Source: an uncultured Paracoccaceae bacterium (GTDB lineage: Bacteria > Pseudomonadota > Alphaproteobacteria > Rhodobacterales > Rhodobacteraceae). From it: a stretch of DNA of 64,000 nt. Made by a program: the position numbers and the translations under genes. The notes under the pieces are model-generated. The model made no database searches, was not told where the DNA came from, and worked only from the letters and a program-made list of their open reading frames with translations. The stretch is from NCBI GenBank assembly GCA_937927675.1, contig CALBSG010000006.1, positions 17,340 through 81,339 of the forward strand. Direction: 5' to 3'. Numbering within the stretch: position 1 is the first letter of the stretch; every line of letters begins with the position of its first letter. Shown here in pieces: positions 36,076 through 44,301 of the stretch.

Positions 36076-36552
36076 ATGACACACACGCGCGCCTTGAACA
36101 GAAGATTTCTCCTGCTGACTGCTGTGGCTTTTGTGCTGGCAACGCCGGCACATGCCGATTTCGTTACGGCCGTGCAACGGAAACTGCAAAGTCAGGGGTT
36201 CACGGAAATATCGGTCAGCTATACCTTGCTTGGACGCAGCAGGATCATTGCGCATGGCAAGCGCGGCACGCGTGAGATCATCCTGAACCCAAAGACCGGC
36301 GAGGTGCTGCGTGATTTGTGGACATCGGCAAGTGGCGCAACAGGATTTTCGATTTTCGGATCGGACACCGAAGAAGATGAAAGCGAAGACGCCGGGGATG
36401 ACGGCGATGACGATGGCGGCAAAGGTCGCGGTCGGGGCCGGAGTGGCGATGAAGGAGAAGGCGAGTCTGACGATTCGGGCAGCGATAGCGAATCGGACAG
36501 TGACGGTCATTCCGGTGGGGATGGAGATTCAGGTGGGGATGACAATGACTGA
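36076..36552 (+). CDS. Secreted PepSY-like protein C with Asp/Ser/Gly-rich tail
   Basis: 158 aa. A signal peptide ends ATPAHAD (about residue 27). A PepSY-like unit (about 30-82) has KLQSQGFTEISVSY, LLGRSRIIAHGKRG and TREIILNPKTGEVLRD, closely related to protein A. An acidic tail (95-158) of Asp, Ser, Glu and Gly again contains the basic island GGKGRGRGRSG seen in B, flanked by acid on both sides. The membrane regulator R2 follows after 27 bases. A+R1 and C+R2 therefore form equivalent pairs. Confidence 0.75.
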   Translation: MTHTRALNRRFLLLTAVAFVLATPAHADFVTAVQRKLQSQGFTEISVSYTLLGRSRIIAHGKRGTREIILNPKTGEVLRDLWTSASGATGFSIFGSDTEEDESEDAGDDGDDDGGKGRGRGRSGDEGEGESDDSGSDSESDSDGHSGGDGDSGGDDND

Positions 36553-36579
36553 CCCCGGTTCAAAAAGGGTGCCTGCCTG

Positions 36580-37101
36580 ATGCGCCGACAAATTGCCTTG
36601 ATCACAATTTTATTGCTGCAAGTCCTTTCCGCCGTCTTTTTCGTGGCCGACATTGCCTCGTCTTACGTCAGCCTGTGGTCTGCGCCCCTGTCTTGGGAAA
36701 TGCGTGAATACCTTGAGATTTTCGCCGCCCTTGGCCTGACGCTGGGGGTTGGTTTTGGCATCTGGGTGCTGCGGCGCACCATGCGGGAACGCAATATGGC
36801 GCAGGAACGGCTACGCCGCGCGTCAGGGGCCTTCATGAACCTTCTCGAAGAACGCTTCGCCGAATGGGGGCTGACGCCGGCCGAAAAGGATGTGGCGCTT
36901 TTTGCCATCAAAGGGCTGGCAACGCCGGAAATCGCGGCCCTGCGGTCCACCTCGGAAGGTACGGTCAAGGCCCAGACCAACGCGATCTATCGCAAGGCGG
37001 GGGTCACCGGACGTTCGCAACTTCTATCGCTGTTCATCGAAGATCTGATGCGGGAAGACAGCGGCTTGCGACTTGGCGCACCCGATCAATCAGCTGCGTA
37101 A
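36580..37101 (+). CDS. Membrane-anchored LuxR-type HTH regulator R2
   Basis: 173 aa from ATG 36580. Same architecture as R1: helices at about 5-30 and 46-66, loop APLSWEMREY, basic linker RRTMRERNMAQERLRRAS, then LuxR-type HTH (about 98-160) with GTVKAQTNAIYRKAGVTGR. It is 51 of 65 identical to R1 across the HTH, and the loop sequence APLSW-x-MRE is conserved too, suggesting a common signal or partner. The differing residues are mostly around the first HTH helix. The 3' end overlaps the convergent DUF2237 gene by 16 bases. Confidence 0.8.
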   Translation: MRRQIALITILLLQVLSAVFFVADIASSYVSLWSAPLSWEMREYLEIFAALGLTLGVGFGIWVLRRTMRERNMAQERLRRASGAFMNLLEERFAEWGLTPAEKDVALFAIKGLATPEIAALRSTSEGTVKAQTNAIYRKAGVTGRSQLLSLFIEDLMREDSGLRLGAPDQSAA

Positions 37102-37454
37102 AGCCGCAGAACGGCCAGAGGAACAACCTCCAGCGTTGCCTGATGTGTCGCGGCCAGATGCACCTGCGGCGCGGCACTTTCTTCATGCGCCTGCAAGAAG
37201 CGGGCCGCACACAGGCACCACCGATCCCCGGGCTTCAACCCGGGGAACCCAAATTCTGGGCGCGGCGTGGACAGGTCATTGCCAAGATATTTCGACAAGG
37301 CCAGAAATTCGGCCGTCATGACGGCGCAGACCGTGTGCTGGCCGCGATCTTCTGGCCCGGTATCGCAGCAGCCATTGCGATAAAATCCGGTCACCGGGGC
37401 CGTGGAACAAGGTTCAAGTTCACCGCCCAGAACATTTACCGATGGCGCGCGCAT
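37086..37454 (-). CDS. DUF2237 family protein
   Basis: 122 aa from ATG 37454, preceded by GGGGAAAGAA. The motifs NVLGGELEPCSTAPVTGFYR, NGCCDTGPED, HTVCAVMTAEFLAFS-like and GDRWCLCAARF are typical of DUF2237; conserved Cys residues (in EPCS, GCC and WCLC) may bind metal. The family function is unknown. Convergent with R2 (16-base overlap) and divergent from the DUF2339 gene, so unlikely to belong to the secreted-protein cassette. Confidence 0.82.
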   Translation of the reverse strand: MRAPSVNVLGGELEPCSTAPVTGFYRNGCCDTGPEDRGQHTVCAVMTAEFLALSKYLGNDLSTPRPEFGFPGLKPGDRWCLCAARFLQAHEESAAPQVHLAATHQATLEVVPLAVLRLYAAD

Positions 37455-37547
37455 TTCTTTCCCCTTGAGCCGGAATTTCGAGGCTGGTCCTGATCTCATA
37501 CGCATCCTAAGCTGACGGCTGTGATCGGCAAGTGAAAGGGTAAGCGG

Positions 37548-40262
37548 TTGGACGGTATTCTGGTCTTGGCGATTCTGGCGGTCATGGCGATCCCGGTCGC
37601 GATCTTGGTGCTGTTTGTTCAAATGGCTGGGCTGCGCGCCCGGATCCGCACCTTGGAATCCAAGCTGGCCAACCGCCCCGATCCCGTAGCCCCGCCGGTG
37701 GCGACCATGGCCGAGGCCGTTTCGGCGCCACCCTCGCTGCCAATCCCCACGGACGCCGTGGCGCCCCGCGTGCCATCCGAACCCCAGACCGTGACGCCGC
37801 CGCCCCTGCCGCCCAGCGCCGCGCAGGACCGACCGCTGGTGATGCGCCCGGATCGGTTTGCCGCCCTTGCCCGCTGGCTGCGCGACAACTGGGTTTACGC
37901 GATTTCTGCCGCGTCCTTGGGGCTGGCCGGGATATTCTTTGTCCAATACGGCATGGAGCGCGGGCTTTTGCCCCCCGGCCTGCGGGTGCTGGCAGCACTT
38001 GCCTTTGGGGCGGCGCTGGTGGCCGCGGGCGAAACCTTGCGCCGCCGTCATGGCGATGAGGGCGGTGCCGCCACGGCCACGCTGCCTTCGGTGTTTTCCG
38101 GTGCGGGGATTGTCACGCTGTTTGCAGCCATTCTTGCCGCGCGCCAACTGTACGGGCTGATCGGGCCGCAAATGGCCTTTGCCGGGCATTTGGCAACTGC
38201 GGTTCTGGCCTTGGTGATCGGCTGGTTTTCTGGCCCGCTCCTTGTGGCGGTCAGCCTGGCCGGGGCCTTTGCCGCCCCATTTATCGCGGGGGGGGCGTCG
38301 CAGAACATCGACTGGCTTTACGGCTATTTTGCGCTGATCGCGGCGCTTGGGCTTGGGGTGGATGCGGTGCGCCGGTGGGCCTGGGTGTCAGTTCTGGCGC
38401 TGGTCTTGGGATATGGCGGGGGTCTGTTGACGCAATTGGGCGGCGGCGGCGATGCGGGCTGGATCTTGCAATTGCTGGCCATGGTGATGTTGACCGCCAC
38501 CCTGCCAGAGTTGCGCCTGATCCCGACGCAGGCCGGGCCTGCCACCCTTCCCGCGCTTTTGATGAAAGGCAAAGCCGGTTGGCCGGTCTTTCCGGTGCGT
38601 CTGGTGCTGGGGGCAACCGTGACTTCCAGTCTGGGCCTTTGCGTCGCGACCACAAGCAACACCGACATGGCCCTTCTGGCACTCGCCGGATTGACCGTTC
38701 TGGCCTTGGCCTTCCTTTTCTGGGCCGAAAAGGCCGAGGGATTGGCCGATATGGCCCTTTTGCCCGCTGTGGCGTTTCTGGCGGTCCTTGCGATCCTTGG
38801 CGAAACGCGCGCAGCAATTTGGGCCGAACATGCGACCAAGGCCATTGCCTTGCGCGGCCCCGAAACCGCGCCGTCACGGATTGCCTCGACACTGCTTGTC
38901 ATGGCGACGCTCATCAGCCTTGGTGCGGCCTATCGTGCGCTCCGTTCCGGCCGTTGGGGTCTGCCCTTTGCCTTGGGCGGGGCGCTGATCGCCCCCCTTG
39001 CCGCCGTGGTGCTGGAGATCTGGTGGCAACCGGCACTGGTACTTGGCGCCTATGCTTGGGCACTGCATATCATCGCGCTGGCCGCGCTGATGACAGGATT
39101 TGCGCTGCAACTGGGCAAGGCCGACGCCCCCGCGATGCGCCGCGCCGCCCATGCCACGTTGTCGGCCTTGGCGCTGATCGCACTTGCCCTGTTTGTGCTG
39201 ACCACGAAAACGGCGCTGACGCTGGCCCTTGCGGTGCTGCTAACGGCTTCTGCCGCCCTTGACCGCCGGTTCCGCCTGCCGGAAATGAGCCTGTTTCTAC
39301 AGGCTGGCACGGCCGTTCTGGGGTATCGGCTGTTGGCCGATCCGGGGCTGTCCTGGGCCTTGCAGGCCCCCCTGGCGCAGCTCTTGCTGGCGTTTGGCAG
39401 CACCATTGCCGCGATGCTGGCGGCCCTTTGGCTGTTGCAGCCGCTGGAGCGCCCCGTCGCCCGGGCCGTCGCCGAAAGCGCGGCTGCCGGGTTGACGGCC
39501 ATCTTGGCCAATGTGCTGATTGCCCGCGCGCTGGAGCCACCGCTCCCCCTCACGGATACCGCGACCTATGTGCCGCAAACCCCGCCGATGGAAACCCATT
39601 GGGGTCTGACGCTGAACGCGCTGCCTTGGGCGATCTTTGCACTGATGCAACTGTGGCGCGCGCGGCAGGCCAGCCCCTTGCAAACCCTGCGCCGGGCGTT
39701 GGCGGGCCTTGGCGGCGTGATTGCGGCTGCGGGACTGGCCAGTGCAGCAACACTTGGAAACCCGCTTTTCGGCTGGACTGCGGATGATCTGGGTGCGCGG
39801 GTCAAAGGCCCGCTGGTGCTGGACACGCTGGCTTTGGCCTATGCCGTACCGGGGCTTTTGCTTTTGGTGGTGGCGTGGACTTGGGCGGATCTCGATCGGC
39901 GCCTGCGACTGGGCTTGGTCTGCGCGGGCGCGGCGCTGACCGCACTTTATACCGGCCTTGAAATCCGCCGCGTCTGGCAGGGCGATTTCCTCGGCGGCCC
40001 CAGCGTGACGCAAGCAGAGCTTTATACCTATACGCTGGCGCTGATGCTGCTTGGGGCGGGGCTTCTTTATCAGGCAATTGCCCGGCGATCTGACATGCTG
40101 CGCCGTCTGGCGATGGCGGTCATCGGGCTGGTGGTGGCCAAGGTCTTCCTGCTCGACGCCTCGGGCCTGACGGGGCTGACGCGGGTGGTCAGCTTTGCCG
40201 GGCTTGGCCTGTCGTTGGCGGGGCTGGCATGGCTGAACCGCTGGGCGGAACGGAGGTCATGA
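37548..40262 (+). CDS. DUF2339 polytopic membrane protein
   Basis: 904 aa. TTG 37548 is the likely start. An N-terminal anchor (about 5-27) is followed by a short coiled coil and a Pro-rich linker (about 30-100). Then comes a very hydrophobic core with about 25 helices (110-900). RWLRDNWVYAISAASLGLAGIFFVQYG is at the start of the first DUF2339 block. The family occurs widely in bacteria, often as a giant membrane protein with unknown function. No catalytic motif was found. It appears monocistronic. Confidence 0.82.
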   Translation: MDGILVLAILAVMAIPVAILVLFVQMAGLRARIRTLESKLANRPDPVAPPVATMAEAVSAPPSLPIPTDAVAPRVPSEPQTVTPPPLPPSAAQDRPLVMRPDRFAALARWLRDNWVYAISAASLGLAGIFFVQYGMERGLLPPGLRVLAALAFGAALVAAGETLRRRHGDEGGAATATLPSVFSGAGIVTLFAAILAARQLYGLIGPQMAFAGHLATAVLALVIGWFSGPLLVAVSLAGAFAAPFIAGGASQNIDWLYGYFALIAALGLGVDAVRRWAWVSVLALVLGYGGGLLTQLGGGGDAGWILQLLAMVMLTATLPELRLIPTQAGPATLPALLMKGKAGWPVFPVRLVLGATVTSSLGLCVATTSNTDMALLALAGLTVLALAFLFWAEKAEGLADMALLPAVAFLAVLAILGETRAAIWAEHATKAIALRGPETAPSRIASTLLVMATLISLGAAYRALRSGRWGLPFALGGALIAPLAAVVLEIWWQPALVLGAYAWALHIIALAALMTGFALQLGKADAPAMRRAAHATLSALALIALALFVLTTKTALTLALAVLLTASAALDRRFRLPEMSLFLQAGTAVLGYRLLADPGLSWALQAPLAQLLLAFGSTIAAMLAALWLLQPLERPVARAVAESAAAGLTAILANVLIARALEPPLPLTDTATYVPQTPPMETHWGLTLNALPWAIFALMQLWRARQASPLQTLRRALAGLGGVIAAAGLASAATLGNPLFGWTADDLGARVKGPLVLDTLALAYAVPGLLLLVVAWTWADLDRRLRLGLVCAGAALTALYTGLEIRRVWQGDFLGGPSVTQAELYTYTLALMLLGAGLLYQAIARRSDMLRRLAMAVIGLVVAKVFLLDASGLTGLTRVVSFAGLGLSLAGLAWLNRWAERRS

Positions 40263-40454
40263 CCCCGGGCGGCTTGACTTTCGTCGCAATTGCCCCCATC
40301 TGACCCTCACGCCCATCCATCCGGTCCCGCGTGAGGACAAGGGGATGCCGGGCGAGGTTCCCCCTTCACGCAAGGTAACCCTTCCCACACGGCCAAACCG
40401 CAAGATGCGGTGGGGCGAGTGTCGGTTGCCTATTATGAAGAACGGACCGTTCAA

Positions 40455-41822
40455 ATGACGACTTTTGCCGATCTCGGCCTTTCGCCTTCCATCCTGAAGG
40501 CACTGGAAAAAACCAAACTGCAGACACCCACGCCGATTCAGGCGCAGGCCATTCCCCACATCATGAAGGGTGCCGACCTGATGGGTCTGGCCCAAACCGG
40601 CACCGGCAAGACGGCCGCCTTTGGCTTGCCCTTGCTGCACCGCATCCTTGACCTTGGCCACCCGCCGGGGCCGAAACATGTCCGCGCCCTGATCCTTGCG
40701 CCGACGCGCGAACTGATCATCCAGATCAAGGACAATCTGGAAGTCTTCACCAAAGGAACGGCCGTGAAGGTCACCATGGTGGTGGGCGGCGCCTCTGTTC
40801 TGAAACAGGCGCAAGCCCTGTCGCGCGGCAGCGATGTGCTGGTCGCCACCCCCGGCCGTCTGATCGACCACTTGGAACAGGGCAACGTCAGCCTTGAAAA
40901 ATGCGGCTATCTGGTGCTGGACGAGGCCGACCACATGCTCGACATGGGGTTCATCCATTCCCTGCGCAAGATTGCCAAGCACATTCCGCAACGCCGCCAG
41001 ACGCTGCTGTTCTCGGCCACCATGCCGAAAGACATCGAGGAAATCGCCGACACCTACCTGCGCAATCCGGTGCGTGTGCAGGTTTCCACCCCCGGCAAAC
41101 CGGCTGAAAAAATCACCCAAGGCGTGCATTACATTCCGATGGGCGACAAGGCCAAGCTGTTGGAAGAATACCTGAAAAAGCACCCGACCGAACAGGCGCT
41201 GGTCTTTGGCCGCACCAAGCATGGGTCGGAAAAGCTGATGAAGCTGTTGGTATCTTGGGGCTTCAAGGCAGGCTCCATCCACGGCAACAAAAGCCAAAAC
41301 CAGCGCGAGCGCACCTTGGCCGAATTCAAGTCGGGCGATCTGGATATTCTGGTGGCAACGGATGTGGCCGCACGTGGCATCGACATTCCGACGGTCCGCC
41401 ACGTCTACAACTTTGACATGCCGAACGTGCCGGAAAACTACGTCCACCGCATCGGCCGCACCGCGCGCGCCGGGGCCGATGGTACCGCAGTTGCCTTCTG
41501 CTCGCCCGCCGAGATGGACGAACTCAAAGCCGTTGAAAAGCTGCTGAAAAAGCCGATCCCGGTTCTGGGTGGGGCACCTTGGGCCGCCGACATCGTTGCA
41601 GCCACGCCAAAGCCCGGCCAAAACCGCGGCCAGCGCCCCGGTGCGCGCACCGGCGGACAGAAAAAGGGCAGCCAACCGCCTGCCTCGAAATCCGCAGGCC
41701 CGCGCCCGGCCGCCAAGCCTGGCGCCCGCCCGCAAGGCAGCCGTCCGCAGGCCAGCAAACCCCTCGGCGGCAGCCAAGCGCCCCGCCGCGACGGCGCACG
41801 GCCAAAGCCGCGTCAGGCCTAA
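40455..41822 (+). CDS. DEAD-box ATP-dependent RNA helicase
   Basis: 455 aa from ATG 40455 (the frame opens at 40410). All helicase motifs are present: F-x-x-LGLS Q-motif, [63 protein letters not shown] and [10 protein letters not shown]. After about residue 370 comes a basic Pro/Gly/Lys/Arg-rich tail (about 85 residues) like those of RhlE-type helicases, likely an RNA-binding extension. Role in ribosome assembly or RNA decay is inferred from the family. A terminator follows immediately. Confidence 0.93.
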   Translation: MTTFADLGLSPSILKALEKTKLQTPTPIQAQAIPHIMKGADLMGLAQTGTGKTAAFGLPLLHRILDLGHPPGPKHVRALILAPTRELIIQIKDNLEVFTKGTAVKVTMVVGGASVLKQAQALSRGSDVLVATPGRLIDHLEQGNVSLEKCGYLVLDEADHMLDMGFIHSLRKIAKHIPQRRQTLLFSATMPKDIEEIADTYLRNPVRVQVSTPGKPAEKITQGVHYIPMGDKAKLLEEYLKKHPTEQALVFGRTKHGSEKLMKLLVSWGFKAGSIHGNKSQNQRERTLAEFKSGDLDILVATDVAARGIDIPTVRHVYNFDMPNVPENYVHRIGRTARAGADGTAVAFCSPAEMDELKAVEKLLKKPIPVLGGAPWAADIVAATPKPGQNRGQRPGARTGGQKKGSQPPASKSAGPRPAAKPGARPQGSRPQASKPLGGSQAPRRDGARPKPRQA

Positions 41823-41835
41823 GAAACAACGGAAA

Positions 41836-41860
41836 AGGGCGGGGAAATCCCGCCCTATTT
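41836..41860. terminator. Hairpin between helicase and HTH gene
   Basis: AGGGCGGG (41836-41843) pairs perfectly with CCCGCCCT (41849-41856), loop GAAAT. It is followed by ATTTCG on the plus strand, so the T run is short. It overlaps the stop of the minus-strand HTH gene, so it can serve both convergent genes. Confidence 0.65.
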
Positions 41861-42307
41861 CGCCTCTTCTTCCAGATTCAGCTTCATATCCAGAAGCACC
41901 TGCTGCAAGGCCAGCGTTTCGCGCAAAAGCCGTTTGGCCTCGTTGATGGAAATCTTGCCATCCCCAATTGCCGAATTGTATTCGCTCATCAGCACGGCAA
42001 AACGCTGCGCCAAAGCCACCACATCCTGATTGACCCCCGATGACTGGGCGTTGCGCTTTTCTGCATCATACGACAGCGTGATGCCGCGCAAATCCGACAG
42101 CGCTGCCGTCACATGCGGAAACCGCGACGCGCCTTCCAAGGCCGCGACCACGTCAATCGGCATGAAACGGTCGCCATGTTCGTCATTGTCGGAATAATAG
42201 CGACCAAGCGTCGCCTTTGATTTGCCGGTGATCTCGCAAGCCGCCTCGATCCCCACATCCTTGACCAGCGCTTCGCTGTGCTTCTTCAAATAGGTAGCAA
42301 CACTCAT
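41855..42307 (-). CDS. Small HTH protein, conserved in Rhodobacteraceae-like genomes, unknown role
   Basis: 150 aa from ATG 42307 (AAAGG 9 bases upstream; a TTG at 42313 is less likely). The N-terminal segment YLKKHSEALVKDVGIEAACEITG-KSKATLGRYYSD reads as a helix-turn-helix with a CII-like look. The C-terminal half (about 95-150) is predicted helical (NEAKRLLRETLALQQVLLDMK), suitable for dimerisation. It is divergent from tdk across a 400-base, hairpin-rich intergenic region. No phage genes surround it, so it is best read as a resident regulator. Confidence 0.65.
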   Translation of the reverse strand: MSVATYLKKHSEALVKDVGIEAACEITGKSKATLGRYYSDNDEHGDRFMPIDVVAALEGASRFPHVTAALSDLRGITLSYDAEKRNAQSSGVNQDVVALAQRFAVLMSEYNSAIGDGKISINEAKRLLRETLALQQVLLDMKLNLEEEAK

Positions 42308-42709
42308 GATCAATTACCTTTGCGCCGGGCACCACAGCGTGCCGGGGAATTCAAATAGCCTTTTCCCATTAATGTGATGGAAACCATCTGTCACGGATAA
42401 AGGTGTTCCGGGTCGTCCGGAACAGTAGTGAGTGACCAGCGTCCCCAGCGCTGGTTTGGGTGGGGGTCTGCCGTGCTTCGCCTCCGTTAGGGGTGGCCTT
42501 GGTTCACGATTACCACGGTCGCGCGGCGGACCCGTCAGCGTTAGCAAGTTTTCACACCGGAACATTATGTCCGGCTGTTACATCGTGTGCTGATGGTCCG
42601 TTGCGTCCCCCTACCCGTGTTTCCCGTAGAAACTTTTGAACCCAACAGGGCCCTTTTCGGCGGTGTCGCCTCTCTTGCAGGCAACTCTTGCCTTGGGCTA
42701 CATCGGGCC
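42308..42709. other. Long intergenic region rich in hairpins, between HTH gene and tdk
   Basis: 402 bases with no supported gene. Two perfect hairpins stand out: TGTTCCGG/CCGGAACA (42404-42424) and ACCAGCG/CGCTGGT (42435-42455). Further down, CCGG-AACATTATGT-CCGG lies inside CACAC...GTGTG arms (about 42553-42589). I do not recognise SRP RNA, tmRNA, RNase P or 6S RNA in it. It could encode an untranslated RNA or a complex leader of tdk. Confidence 0.45.
42404..42455. ncRNA. Candidate structured RNA or double-hairpin regulatory element
   Basis: Two hairpins 10 bases apart: TGTTCCGG-GTCGT-CCGGAACA (8 bp) and ACCAGCG-TCCCCAG-CGCTGGT (7 bp), both perfect. They are followed on the plus strand by a G-rich stretch. 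The strand and boundaries are unknown. Possible small RNA or attenuator, with no match to a known class. Confidence 0.3.
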
Positions 42710-43288
42710 ATGGCAAAGCTATACTTCAATTACTCCACGATGAACGCGGGCAAGTCGACGCTGCTGCTGCAGGCCTCGCACAACTACCGCGAAGGCGGGA
42801 TGGAGACCTACCTCATCACAGCCCAATTCGACGATCGCGCTGGCCAAGGCAAGATCGCCAGCCGCATCGGCATTGGTGAGGTGGCCGATACCTTTGGGCC
42901 GAACGAAGATCTGTTTGAAAAGCTGAAAACCCGCTTTGCCAAAAGCAAGGTTGCCTGCGTTTTCATCGACGAGGCGCAGTTTTTATCCCAAGACCAAGTC
43001 TGGCAACTGGCCCGCGCAGTGGATGATCTGGGCGTGCCGGTGATGGCCTATGGCCTGAGGGTCGATTTTCAGGGCAACCTGTTTCCCGGCTCCGCCGCGC
43101 TGTTGGCTTGGGCCGATGAAATGCGTGAGGTCCGCACCATCTGCCATTGCGGCAAGAAGGCGACCATGGTGGTGCGCAAAGGTCCAGACGGCAGCCCGAT
43201 GCGCGACGGCGATCAGGTGGTGATCGGCGGCAATGAGACGTATCAAAGCCTGTGCCGCCGCCATTGGCGGCAAGCGGTCGGCGATTAA
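42710..43288 (+). CDS. tdk: Thymidine kinase
   Basis: 192 aa from ATG 42710 (MAKLYFNYSTMNAGKST); the frame opens further upstream but only this start fits. The P-loop is STMNAGKSTLLLQ. FIDEAQFL is the Walker B/active-site segment. AYGLRVDFQGNLFPGS is the lasso. Zinc-binding cysteines occur in ICHCGKKA and SLCRRHW. It phosphorylates thymidine in salvage. The 3' end overlaps the convergent transporter gene by 4 bases. Confidence 0.94.
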   Translation: MAKLYFNYSTMNAGKSTLLLQASHNYREGGMETYLITAQFDDRAGQGKIASRIGIGEVADTFGPNEDLFEKLKTRFAKSKVACVFIDEAQFLSQDQVWQLARAVDDLGVPVMAYGLRVDFQGNLFPGSAALLAWADEMREVRTICHCGKKATMVVRKGPDGSPMRDGDQVVIGGNETYQSLCRRHWRQAVGD

Positions 43289-44208
43289 GCCGCCTCTTGC
43301 GCCCGCGCCCGCAGCGCGATCATCGAGCCTGCCGCAACGATCAGACCCATGCCCAGAACCGCCAGCGGCTCTAGACCGGTGCCCCAAATCATCCAGGTCC
43401 AAAAGGCCGAAGCGGGCAGAATGATATATTCCAGCACGCTGGCCCTGCTCGCATCGGTGATCTGATAGGCACGGATCATGAAACCGACGCCGATCAGGCT
43501 GCCCGCCGCCTGCACAAAGGTCCAGAAATAGAACTCGGTCGAAGGCCAGACCGGACCACGCTGCAAGAACCCGTCAGTGCCGACAGGCACCTCAAGCGGA
43601 AAGAAGGTCAGCGCCAGCATTCCGACCGCGCCAATGATCCCCAGTGCGCCGAAAAAGCCTGCCAGCAGGGTTTGCGCGCTTTCGCCCTCGCACCATTCGC
43701 GGGTGGCAATGTTGCCCATCGCATAAAGCGCGCCCGCCACGATTGGCAGCACGGCGGCCAACGAGGCCCCACCCATCGCCTCGGGCCCCAACACCAGCAG
43801 CACGCCCACAAAGCCAAGGGCCACCGCAATGATCCGCACCGGACCGATTTTGTGGCCATAGGCAAAGCGCGAAATCAGCAAAACCCAGATCGGCGCGGTG
43901 AACAGCCCCGCCGCCACCAGCGCCACATCAAGGAAAGCCAGCGCGCCAAAATAGATGACCATGGCAGACCCATGGATGGCCGATCGCGCCACCACGGCAC
44001 GCCAGTTGCGCGGACGTATACGCCAGCCAAAGACCGCCGCGCCCAAGCCCAGAAGCACCGCCGTCATACAAGACCGGGTGAAGTGGAATTGCCAAAGTCC
44101 GGCCTCATCAGCGATCACCCGCACATAGTTGTCGGTAAAGCCGATGATAAAGGCATAGATCGAAATCAGCCCGGCGGCCAACAAGGTCCGGTCTTTGGTC
44201 GCGTTCAC
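43285..44208 (-). CDS. DMT superfamily (EamA) membrane transporter
   Basis: 307 aa from GTG 44208, chosen because AAGGAA lies 6 bases upstream; the frame is open to 44280. About ten hydrophobic segments form two EamA repeats. LLISRFAYGHKIG ends the first half and ASVLEYIILPASAFWTWMIWG belongs to the second. The substrate is unknown. It is convergent with tdk (4-base overlap) and divergent from the acyl-CoA synthetase. It is not closely similar to the transporter at 18497. Confidence 0.82.
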   Translation of the reverse strand: MNATKDRTLLAAGLISIYAFIIGFTDNYVRVIADEAGLWQFHFTRSCMTAVLLGLGAAVFGWRIRPRNWRAVVARSAIHGSAMVIYFGALAFLDVALVAAGLFTAPIWVLLISRFAYGHKIGPVRIIAVALGFVGVLLVLGPEAMGGASLAAVLPIVAGALYAMGNIATREWCEGESAQTLLAGFFGALGIIGAVGMLALTFFPLEVPVGTDGFLQRGPVWPSTEFYFWTFVQAAGSLIGVGFMIRAYQITDASRASVLEYIILPASAFWTWMIWGTGLEPLAVLGMGLIVAAGSMIALRARAQEAA

Positions 44209-44301
44209 TGTGTATTCCTTCGTATTTCCTGCTTTCCCTTTGCCTGCATCCTTCGCAAACTGCCCGTCGGAAAACGACATTCTGCGTCAGGGAGAAAACA
44301 C

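Noticed and set aside
40257..41777. 506-codon minus-strand open frame opposite the DEAD-box gene
   Set aside because: Shadow frame; the helicase motifs on the plus strand explain the DNA.
41855..42307. CII-like HTH protein as evidence of a prophage remnant
   Set aside because: No other phage-like gene, no tRNA-associated repeats and normal base composition around it.
42308..42709. SRP RNA, tmRNA, 6S or RNase P RNA
   Set aside because: None of the conserved sequences of these RNAs (for example the GGUCAGGUCCGGAAGGAAGCAG-type SRP core) was found.
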